A DNA stretch of 64,000 bases from Dicyema japonicum. Taxonomy: Eukaryota > Dicyemida > Rhombozoa > Dicyemidae. The notes beneath the pieces are model-generated. The model was given only the letters and a program-made list of their open reading frames with translations, was not told the DNA's origin and did no database searches. This document shows, one piece after another, positions 56,578-64,000 of the stretch. The stretch covers positions 1,415,067 through 1,479,066 of the forward strand of contig RDEW01000004.1 in NCBI GenBank assembly GCA_011109175.1, read 5' to 3'. The translations under genes and the position numbers were made by a program. Positions within the stretch are counted from its first letter, which is position 1, and each line of letters opens with the position of its first letter.

Positions 56578-57973
56578 GGGTTTTCCTATCACTAACGACA
56601 ATAGTCAATCACTAACTACAATAGTCAGTCAATAACGACAATAGTCAATAATATCGACACGTGGTCAATCATTAACGACAATTTGTCAATCAATACGATA
56701 CTGGAGCAGAGTAAAAACGAATTTTTTTTTATTTAATCGAATTTCCACTCTAATGACCGCATTAAACAACTAAGAAAATGGAATAAACAATTGCAAGTAA
56801 AATCTCAAATGATTCAGAAAACTCGTTATTAACCACGCTAAGAATAATCTTGGCAATACTGAGATCTCCTGAGTTTTAGGGTCTTCCACGTACTGTATGT
56901 ACAATTGTTTCTTCATATCTGAAGGATGGAAAGACCAATTGTTGCAAGTGTGGCGGGGATCATAGAACAATCTCGACTGCTGATCAGAAAAATTTAATAC
57001 GGCAGTGGGTTGAGAAGATGCAACAATGACCTTGGGGCGTTGAAAATAAAACTGTATGAGGAGATGGAGATATCCGTAGGTACAAGCATCATTAACCGCT
57101 GTTTAAATGAATTTCACTACACAGTAAAAACTCTCAGCATTGTTCATGAGAGAAGAAACTGTGAAAGAACCATTGAGACACGATTGAAATATGGGAAAAA
57201 TTTCCAAGAAATTTTATTTGACGTTGGGGATAGCCGAATAGTCTTTATAGACGAGGTAGGTTACAATGTCTCCCAGCGCGTTCACTTTGGGAGATCCGAA
57301 AGAAGTATTTCTACGGGTATTAACGTGCCACAGGTACGTAGTAGGAATATTTCAGTAATGGTTGCAGTGACTGCACATGGTATGGTCTATTATTCTATTG
57401 TTGAGGGTGCTGTTAATGGGGAAATCTTTAAAAATTTCTTGATTCAACATAAGGGAGTTTGTGAAAGTAAAGGAATTGTGGATCTCTACTTCATCATGGA
57501 CAATGCTAGGATTCACCATTATAATGAACTCGACGAAGTAGTCCAATCCCACAAACTCAAGATACTATATCTTCCTCCATACTCACCATTCCTTAATCCA
57601 ATTGAGAATGTGTTATAAAAATAAAAGAATTCTGTGAAGAGAGGGGCTTCTATTGATGATTTACAGCTAAGACATCTTATATCATCTTCTTTCGAATTAA
57701 TTACCCCTAAAGACTGAGGAGGATACTTCAGAAGGAAGAAAGGATACATTATGAGAGCAGTTAATGGTGAAATTATCAATGCATAAATAATTTTTTTAAC
57801 TAGTATTGTTGTAAAAATTAATTTTTCTGGCGTAATTAATTGACTATTGTCGATATTGATTAACGAAATGTCGTTGTTTATTGACTATTTTCGATAGTGA
57901 TTAACGAAATGTCGTTGTTTATTGACTATTTTCGTTAGTGATTGACGAAGTGTCGTCAGTGATAGGAAAACCT
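56578..57973 (+). mobile_element. IS630/Tc1-type DNA transposon with TIRs and TA flanks
   Basis: The left end reads 'gggttttcctatcactaacg' and the right end is its complement ('tcagtgataggaaaacc'); each is flanked by TA (56576-56577 and 57974-57975). Subterminal regions repeat 'gacaatagtcaat' on the left and 'attgactatt..cga' on the right several times, probably transposase sites. The size is about 1.4 kb, with one transposase gene inside. Confidence 0.88.
57010..57775 (+). pseudogene. IS630/Tc1-family transposase, DD34E, interrupted
   Basis: The DDE triad is visible: Asp in IVFIDEVGYN (about 57243), Asp in FIMDNARIHHY (about 57497) and Glu in YLPPYSPFLNPIENV, 34 residues after the second Asp. 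An HTH-like segment precedes it (VGTSIINRCLNEFHYTVKTL). A TAA at 57616-57618 and another soon after break the chain, which continues NSVKRGASIDDLQLRH and ends near 57783. Nearly intact otherwise, so a fairly young loss. Confidence 0.9.
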
Positions 57974-58171
57974 TATTTATTTTATTTTATTTATTAACCC
58001 CGGATACACCGAGAAAGAAGTTAAAGTAAACAACTAATTAAGTGTATCCAATTTCTACTTCTACAGAAACAGAGTCCATCCGGAATCAGCATAAAAGGTA
58101 AGACGTCCATTACATGCAGTTGTGGAAACCTCTCCAGTGGAGTGGGGAAGAGCAAATGAGGAAAACCTTAT
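57963..58171 (-). mobile_element. Jockey-type 3' tail insertion in the end of the IS630 element
   Basis: 'aggaaaaccttat' occurs at 57963-57975 and again at 58159-58171, a 13-bp target duplication. Between them, on the minus strand, is the same tail as at 13116-13279 ('ggatacacttaattagttgt ... ggtgtatcc', then 'ggggttaataaataaaa'). The duplication copies the last bases of the IS630 terminus, so this insertion came after it. Confidence 0.87.
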
Positions 58172-58246
58172 AAAAATAATAGTTAAAATAAGTAATATTT
58201 TTATAATTTTAAACGTGGGCCGTGGTTAAGAACCACTGGATTAAAG

Positions 58247-59044
58247 TGTGAAATAGTCCTTATTACTCATGGTAACAGAAAGATATTGATCAAAAATAAC
58301 TTTGAAAAATTTGTGAGTCTTTTAAAAAAGGAAAATTATCATTAAGAATACCCAGAACGAGTCAAGCACAAAATTGTTTATGTTCTAAACTCTAATGTGA
58401 TGACTGATGCGGGTGACTTTGAGGATTAAGGTGTTGGACGATTGCTGATAAACCAGATGGTTAAGGTTTCTAGATGCTTCTGGAATTTCATGGCGGTTTC
58501 GGGAATGAGTTTATGCGTGAAGCAACTATCACCTCTTCAAAATACATCAAAACGAGTGTATCTCAGAATTAGCTAGAATAGGTGAGTGGACAGTACCTAA
58601 GCTACCATTAAAGACATCAATTATTTAAGAACAGACAGAGAACTAAACCCATCTGGGTAAGAAAATGATTAAATTTGCTGTTGTCCAGTTTTTTAACATT
58701 GTTCTTTTTAAATTCAGCTGTGCCCAAATGCGTTGATGAATGAATGAACCTTTCCTTCAATGACGATGAATTACATGGAAAAGGTAAGTTAGACCATCTA
58801 GTCAAGTTAGGTTGTTCGTGCTTGGCCCCAACATAGCAAAGTTTATCAGGTTGATGTGGCTGCTTGCAGGAGTGAGGATGAGTGAGTCTAGAATGACACA
58901 GTCGCTCTTCCAAAACATTAGACTAGCGATCATATGGGGTAACTCCCATCGGGTGTTTAATGCCTGCAGGCTATAATGGAAACCATTGTCCTAAAAATTG
59001 ACTTTTAACTAGTTTATTTTTGGAATTTGAAATATTTTTTATTA
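58247..59044. other. No gene seen
   Basis: Flank of hAT element 2. A moderately GC-rich stretch (58780-58970) has short frames without motifs. It may be an unrecognised repeat. Confidence 0.4.
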
Positions 59045-59490
59045 GAGTTAAGAAAAGGCGAGCTATGGATGCTGCTGGATACTCGGCCATTCTTGAACCG
59101 GTCGGGTTATGCAGAAGTGACGGGAAACGACCGGACGGGATGACCATATTTCCATTTGAGGCCGGGAAACCACTGGTTTGGGATGTGACATGTACAGACA
59201 CGTTCGCCCAGAAAAATCTTCACGAGAGTGCTACAAGGGCCTGTTTAGCATCCGTAAAGGCGGAGAAGGCCAAACTTGTTAAATACGTCGACCTTCCCGA
59301 TGATGTCAAATTTGTTCCCCTTGCTATGGAGACTTCCGGATCCTACTCTCCTCTACACTCGAGTTTTTCGGACGTCTTGGAAACCGGATCACCTCATGCA
59401 CTGGAGATCTCCGTGAACGCCGCTGGCTATTTGAGCGAATTTCGCTCGCAATTTTGAGAGGGAACAGCCACGCAGTGAGGGCGGCAACTA
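59045..59490 (+). mobile_element. LINE C copy 3: restriction-like endonuclease and 3' end
   Basis: A clean 145-codon frame contains RRAMDAAGYSAILEPVGLCR, DGKRPDGMTIFPFEAGKPLV, WDVTCTDTFA (nuclease core: PD ... WDVT) and VNAAGYLSEFRSQF, then the 3' signature 'gagagggaacagccacgcag'. The frame is intact within the fragment, so this copy is younger than C1. It is 5' truncated. Confidence 0.88.
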
Positions 59491-59699
59491 CCTGACTTCT
59501 ATTGTTTAAAAAGTTTATATTAAAAAAAAAGTTAAGAAAAGTAACGCTAACTAATCGTTGAAAAAGAGTCAGGGAATTATTCTTAACTTCTTTTTTATGT
59601 GCTCGAGTCCTTGTAGACGATCCGCATCGTTTTATAACTTTTAAAGACGATCAACAACCAATAAAGAATAGTGTGAAGTTGATGAAATTTAAATAAATT

Positions 59700-59815
59700 T
59701 ATTTAGGAAAAAAAGTGAGCAAATAATCATATAGAGGCAGCTCTCACTGGGTGGCTATTCCTTCTCAGGATGATGAGGGAGATTCGCTGAAATAACCAGA
59801 GTTGATGAAATAAAA
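59700..59815 (-). mobile_element. LINE C 3' end, close to tRNA-Glu
   Basis: The minus strand reads 'tggttatttcagcgaatctc', 'gagaaggaatagccacccag' and ends 'ttcctaaataaatttattta'. Only the last ~110 bp of the element are present. It begins about 40 bp after the 3' end of the tRNA gene, in the same orientation. Confidence 0.8.
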
Positions 59816-59853
59816 ATCAAGTTTGTAACTATATTATAAGAAATAAATTCCCC

Positions 59854-59925
59854 ATCCCCGTCCGGGAATCGAACCCGGGCCGTCAATGTGAGAGACTGAC
59901 ATCCTAACCACTGGACCAACGAGGA
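59854..59925 (-). tRNA. tRNA-Glu (anticodon CUC)
   Basis: Folds as a full cloverleaf on the minus strand: acceptor 'tcctcgt' with 'acggggat' (one G-U pair), D arm with 'ggtccagtggtta' (A box), anticodon stem 'tcagt'/'attga' around loop 'ctctcac' (CUC), and T arm 'gggttcgattccc' (B box). No intron. The length is 72 nt including the discriminator base. Gene-like rather than SINE-like: all stems pair and no SINE body follows, although a LINE C tail lies just downstream. Confidence 0.92.
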
Positions 59926-59980
59926 GTCATTTGTCATAACCTCTAACAATTAATATTCATGCATATCCTATCTGCGGAGC

Positions 59981-59990
59981 GTATATAAGG
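59981..59990 (+). promoter_or_regulatory. TATA box of the small gene at 60021
   Basis: 'gtatataagg' lies 40 bp before the ATG, implying a very short 5' UTR. It is placed between the divergent tRNA-Glu and the ORF. Confidence 0.5.
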
Positions 59991-60020
59991 GTGAGCGTGT
60001 GATATCCCACGATCTTATTT

Positions 60021-60324
60021 ATGATGAAATCAAAACTTGAAACTGATATGTTTTTATTTATTTTTTTCACATTCTATCATTTCGTCGATCATTTATGAAC
60101 TTGAGGAATTGTATTTCACTGCATACAACGAGCTTATTATCTCTTCTCTTGAAACTTCAAGATTTGTAGGGATCAAGAATCTCCTGCATAATCCCCTCAA
60201 TGACGCTTTGGATGATGATAAAGAGCGGCTATTAATGTTGATCATTAACGTAACAGCGAAATGGATGGCAAACTTACTGAAAAGATATGCGAGATCCTTG
60301 ACTAACTATCGCAGTACCAAATGA
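60021..60324 (+). CDS. Small putative secreted protein, about 93 residues
   Basis: From ATG 60021 the frame reads MMKSKLETDMFLFIFFTFYHF, a signal-peptide-like start with a hydrophobic core. A 22-nt GT..AG intron at 60084-60105 keeps the frame open into ELYFTAYNELIISSLETSRF, NPLNDALDDDKERLLML and a basic end LLKRYARSLTNYRSTK, stop 60322-60324. A TATA box precedes it and 'aataaag' follows at about 60413. The intron size fits the other genes of the window. I do not recognise the family. It could also be a chance frame, so treat as tentative. Confidence 0.5.
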
Positions 60325-60859
60325 ACCATCAGAGGGATCAGTAGTAGAGTCCAATCTGTGGCATGAATTTTGTCACAAGATCCAAAAAAATACCCTCTTT
60401 ACTTTCCTTTTATAATAAAGTTTGTTGATCATATGAATGGAAATAAATTTTTTTCGGTTCGATGCTGTTTCATGTTATCTTTCAAACAATGATATTAACT
60501 TCACCTAGCTACTTATTCTCAATTCAATTCCTACATTTATCTACAAGATATACCGTTTCATTAGATGTTATTACAAACATTCCGCCTCTATGGATGAAAT
60601 TTCGACTATCAAAAACATACGTTAGGTACATATCAACTTCAACTTTCCAACTGAAAAAAAGAAATACTCAAAAAGTTGAGAAATAGAAGTCTCACCTGGT
60701 TATTATATAAAAATATTTTTGAGAACTTTGTCTCTGATGAAAAATCTTGTCATACATACCAACACGTATCTTCGAGGTGTTACTAATTTTTCTTATTTAT
60801 GTGAATTCTTTTTTGTCTCTGTTTACAGTAAGAAACGATTTCCCAAGTATATCCGGAGC

Positions 60860-61290
60860 ATTTTTCTAATAGATGTTCCAAGATCGTTCTGTTTTCGAAG
60901 ATGTCGTCTTCTCTTCTATTCTTTCTTGATATAGCGGTCTGATTTCCCTCATAGCTGCTTCCAAATATATCGTGAACATTAGAAGGGAGAAAGAATCGCC
61001 TTTAGAGGTGGCTGTATTTGTGTTAAATATTCTTGAGTAAGTATTTCCTACTTTTACAAAGTACTCAGTATTAAAGAGTATAATTATGATCATTCTTGTG
61101 CATGAATCATCGAGAAATTGTTCCAATCCTTCCATTAGTTTATGCCTATTTACCACGGTCAAAGGCTCTAATAATTCTATCCCCATAATGTTAGTGGCAT
61201 TATTGTATCTTTGATACGTTGCACACCTCCATCTGTGGCTTCAAACCGTATCTGCTGTTGATCTCCCATTTCAAAATCCACTATGGCTTT
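60860..61290 (-). mobile_element. LINE A RT fragment
   Basis: The minus strand reads VVNRHKLMEGLEQFLDDSCT, KVGNTYSRIFNTNTATSKGD and LLMFTIYLEAAMREIRPLYQ, matching LINE A copy 1 (200-420). Here the position that is TAA in copy 1 encodes Glu, which confirms that stop as a later lesion. Confidence 0.82.
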
Positions 61291-61449
61291 CTAGTAAATA
61301 TCTGTAAGCGTGTCCTTTTATTCATTTCAGCATTAATTTTATTAAATCAAAGCAGATGAGATAATTTTTATATGTTATATTTCATTTGAGGTTAATTTTA
61401 AATATGCATTGTAATAATTTCCGTTCAACAACTATTTTAACTTAAATTT

Positions 61450-61735
61450 TCTAAATGAACCCGGACGCACCCGCTAACAAAGCGATGGAAGATTACTTTG
61501 ACAGTTGCGAAAACCCTTCCGCGGACGACCTAGATCGACACTTCCGACAGCCCTAAACAAAGACTTAAATCGTGTGAGGAAAAATCTAAAGACGGGAGAC
61601 GATCTGGACGAATTGAGGTCACTCGCATTCGATAGAGAAAGATGGAAAAGACTAACTATAAATATTGTGTCTTTGAGTGTTACACATGCGAAGCTATAAT
61701 CATTATGGCTTTCGTGAAAGTGCCTTAATAATCAT
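61450..61735 (+). mobile_element. LINE A 3' fragment
   Basis: FRGRPRSTLPTALNKDLNRV, then GDDLDELRSLAFDRERWKRL and 'ggctttcgtgaaagtgcc' with '(t)taataatcat' match the LINE A terminus of copy 1. It is inverted relative to the fragment at 60860-61290. Confidence 0.82.
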
Positions 61736-61879
61736 AAATCAATCTTAGATAAAAAAACCACTTTATTTGATTGTTAACTTTAGCTTCATTTACTCATGAA
61801 ATAATCGTAAAATTTGATTTGAATAAAATATATTATATTTCTTTTATATTATTTTTAAGGAGCAGTATAATAAAGTAGA

Positions 61880-62042
61880 GAGTTGAAAACAATGGATGAC
61901 CTCGATGAACTAAGAGATCTTGCGAAACGGAGAGGCCTTTGGATGCGATTGGTGCAAAGGGTGGCCGGCGCGGCACAAGGGAACCTTAATTGACTTTTGT
62001 TTTTTTATGTGTTCTCGGCAGTGCTGATAATAATAATAATAA
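61880..62042 (+). mobile_element. LINE A 3' tail
   Basis: DDLDELRDLAKRRGLWMRL followed by 'cggcagtgctgataataata', a third LINE A terminus in 1.2 kb. Confidence 0.75.
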
Positions 62043-62399
62043 GTATAATAAAGTGTTTTACCAGTTAATTTTAGAATGTGACAGACCGCACCTAGTTTTT
62101 TCCAGTAAATATAACAAATATTTTAGCTGTTTCATGTTGACTAGACATAAAAAAATATTTTATATTAATATTCTTGCAATTTACCTCAAGACTGATATTT
62201 TTTCCAAGTCTTTTAGCGCAGTCAGGGCAGCCACTGTATGAACTTTTTGTATATTTTTAATAACAAATTGACAGTCCTTTCATTGTACATTTTCTTTGGT
62301 GTTGAATTTTGAAATTAAACTTGCAAATGAAATTCAAATCATCAAATATTTGTTAAATTCTTCATTTAGTTCAAGTAGGTTAGAAAAACTGAAAATAAC

Positions 62400-62545
62400 G
62401 AAATATAGATAAATACTCGGCCATTGAAGACCGATTCAAACCTGTGGCTATAGATAGGTCGGGAGCCGTAGGACCCCTCACTGCGACCTTTCTGAAAAGA
62501 ATAGAGGGAAACTAGCAAGCCAAAAAAAAACCCCGAGAAAAAAGA
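62400..62545 (+). mobile_element. LINE C C-terminal fragment
   Basis: RFKPVAIDRSGAVGPLTATF then LKRIEGN matches the end of copy C2 (56310-56400). Confidence 0.7.
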
Positions 62546-62639
62546 ATCCCGGCCTATTAGCAATGAATTTATTTAAAATAATAAAAAACAATTATTTTTA
62601 AGTCTTGACATTAAGACCGATCTTCTTCCATCAGAAAAT

Positions 62640-63010
62640 TAACCTATAAATAAATTCGAAAAATGAACGTTCCACTATTCCATAAAAATTATTTTGTATA
62701 ATAACTTGAGATCTAGGATAGTTTGGTGTTCCATGGATAGACGTTTTCTGAATTTTTCACATAAAGCTTGAATGTTGGCATTTTAAAATTCAGTCCCGTT
62801 GTCCGACTGTAAAATTTGACAAGGTCCATATAAATGGAAAAGGGACTTCAAATGCCGATTTATTTAACAACGGCCTTGCAAAAGCGAAACTAACGTGGTT
62901 ATATATAATTTTATATCCTTTGTTGACACTGAAAATTTTTCAGATCGATTAGGTCAATCTGAAAACGCTCATTTGGAGCAGACGCAAAAACATGATCGTT
63001 CTCGTTAACA
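62640..63010 (-). mobile_element. Retroviral-type integrase remnant
   Basis: The minus strand, across frame changes, reads FASAPNERFQIDLIDLKNFQ, then LFHLYGPCQILQSDNGTEF (second catalytic Asp region) and NNFYGIVERSFFEF (Glu region, normally QG-VE--N). This is the rve core as found in Ty3-like elements or Ginger/KRBA2-type integrases; which one cannot be told. No protease, RT or LTR is visible nearby. Confidence 0.65.
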
Positions 63011-63290
63011 GTCTAAGCAGTTATTTAAAAAAGATAACCTTAAGAGGAAGCGAAAACTTACAAACCTCACAATCATTAATAACTTTTCTTATTATGGAAC
63101 TCTTTACTACAAAATAGTTCGGACGGCAGAGAAATTCGATTTTATTGATCCCACTGTGTGTGATCAGATGTAGGGACTTGGCATGGGTTTTATCTCAGAC
63201 TCACAGTCAAGAGGAATAGTCAATTTTTCTGTGTTTCCGTTCAAGAAAAGTCTAAATTAAATCAGAATTAAACTTATCGTTTATAAGCGA

Positions 63291-63557
63291 GCCGGTGGCA
63301 TAGTGGTTAAGTGTCGGGCTTAAGTGGCTTAGGTTGCGGGTTCGAATCTCGCTGCTGTTCACCTGGTGGAAAGTTTCACGCATCTACGATGCAGAAAAGG
63401 TTTGACAAGTGACGCCGTCATCAGTGGATACTCACTGCGGAACTGGATTGTCTAGAAAGGACCCACACACAAGAAAAAGAAGAAAAAAAATGAAGATCAT
63501 TTCTTGGTTCTACGATTAGTTAAAATTAACTGTTCTTTACTTAAATAAAGTGTGTGT
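63291..63557 (+). mobile_element. SINE S1 copy d
   Basis: It starts 'gccggtggcatagtggttaa' (A box), B box 'gcgggttcgaatctcgc' 45 nt on, the body with 'gatgcagaaaaggtttgaca' and 'ggaactggattgtctagaaa', and ends 'acttaaataaagtgtgtgt'. The LINE A-derived tail of copies a-c is missing. A tRNA fold fails at the acceptor stem, so it is not a tRNA gene. Confidence 0.87.
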
Positions 63558-64000
63558 CCCTCCATTTTATTTGAGTACTTATATCTTTAGGATTGATTCC
63601 ACATAAGATCTGTTAAATTTTTTCATATTCGACAAGATCTCTGATATACACCCTAAATTGAGACATAAAAATAACTATGCCATGCTGTTAAAATTAAAAG
63701 AAATCAGGTTAGCCATTTAATAAATACAGTTTGAATTAATTTTTTTTAGAATTGATGAATTAGTTAAATATTGTTCTTATAATAGTTACACTTAGGACTC
63801 GTCCTCTCTCTTGTCGGTCTGGGATCACTTAGTTAGTTGAGAACCTATTATTTCTTTTCTTTGACCCAGTGATCCTAGAGGTAATAATAATAATAGTTAC
63901 AACCGTTTCCATGTACAGCCAGTGGTCGTCGAGACGAGCGGAGTCTTTGGCCCCAAGACGGTCTCTTTCCTTAGAGCACTTGGGTGTCTATTGACCAAAG
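63558..64000 (+). mobile_element. Jockey-type tail and unassigned end of window
   Basis: At 63822-63895 'gggatcacttagttagttga ... cagtgatcctagagg' with '(taa)n' is a Jockey-type terminus in plus orientation. 63558-63800 shows nothing I recognise. The last 90 bp are GC-rich and resemble a LINE C-like coding piece ('ccagtggtcgtcgagacgag'), too short to call. Confidence 0.5.

Larger units (their letters stand above)
54060..58238. mobile_element. hAT element 2, composite, with TIRs and degenerate 8-bp target duplication
   Basis: The left end is 'cagtggttctcaacc' and the right end 'ggttaagaaccactg', complementary at 14 of 15 positions. The flanks are 'gactagag' (54052-54059) and 'gattaaag' (58239-58246), six of eight identical. 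Near the left end the minus strand reads IEIKFLNQLTDEHLMRLLRT, the C-terminal hAT block. The interior contains a minisatellite, a LINE C fragment, an IS630-type element and a Jockey-type tail, all apparently later arrivals. Confidence 0.75.

Noticed and set aside
62640-63010. Intact LTR retrotransposon or endogenous retrovirus
   Set aside because: Only integrase-core pieces in shifting frames; no LTRs, RT, protease or gag seen in the flanks.
63291-63360. tRNA gene suggested by A and B boxes
   Set aside because: The acceptor stem does not pair and the same unit with the same long body recurs at 4351-4677 and 14705-15035, so it is a SINE.
1-64000. Bacterial contamination or symbiont DNA
   Set aside because: Spliceosomal introns, animal genes and eukaryotic transposons run through the whole window; no operons or ribosome binding sites.

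Overview
This is animal (metazoan) nuclear DNA, AT-rich, with spliceosomal introns and a heavy load of decayed transposable elements. There is no bacterial operon structure. The clearest clue to the organism is intron size. In the conserved genes, reading frames are restored again and again by removing GT..AG introns of only 21-29 nt, with a mode near 26. Together with animal genes such as an LLGL (lethal giant larvae) homologue, this points to a dicyemid mesozoan, a group published as having extremely shortened introns, or a similarly reduced animal. The assignment is inferred from intron length, not from a species match.

Host genes, left to right: RBBP5 (+, 4.8-6.7 kb) and ATG9 (-, 6.8-8.7 kb), tail to tail; ENO4-type enolase (+, 10.5-12.4 kb); two paralogous coiled-coil proteins (+, 13.9 and 19.5 kb); POLD2, DNA polymerase delta subunit 2 (-, 20.9-22.6 kb); LLGL (+, 26.1-29.2 kb); PRMT5 (+, 30.0-32.2 kb); a PC4/SUB1-like single-strand DNA-binding protein (+, 40.1 kb) with a second, frameshifted copy at 53.0 kb; ACBD3/GCP60 (-, 47.4-48.7 kb); tRNA-Glu(CUC) (-, 59.9 kb); and a small putative secreted protein with a TATA box (+, 60.0 kb). 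These are housekeeping genes for chromatin, autophagy, replication, polarity, arginine methylation and Golgi function. They do not form one pathway.

The rest is mainly mobile DNA. I separate five non-LTR groups: LINE A (APE endonuclease, RT, 3' (AAT)n), LINE B (RTE/L1-like), LINE C (RT plus CCHC and restriction-like endonuclease, R2/NeSL type), and the Jockey/CR1-like D1 and D2, where D1 carries a 2A-like peptide. There are also two tRNA-related SINE families (S1, S2), two hAT elements with TIRs and 8-bp target duplications, an IS630/Tc1-type element with TIRs and TA flanks, a Helitron remnant and a retroviral-type integrase remnant. Several insertions are nested with readable target-site duplications, so a relative insertion order can be inferred.

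Most interesting: the minute introns; a covarying 3'-terminal hairpin shared by the Jockey tails; SINE S1 ending in the tail of LINE A; the duplicated PC4 gene, which sits antisense just beyond the 3' end of a LINE and may be a 3' transduction; a 2A-like motif at the head of the D1 ORF; and a degenerate active site in the enolase-4 homologue. I did not find a clearly new multi-gene system.
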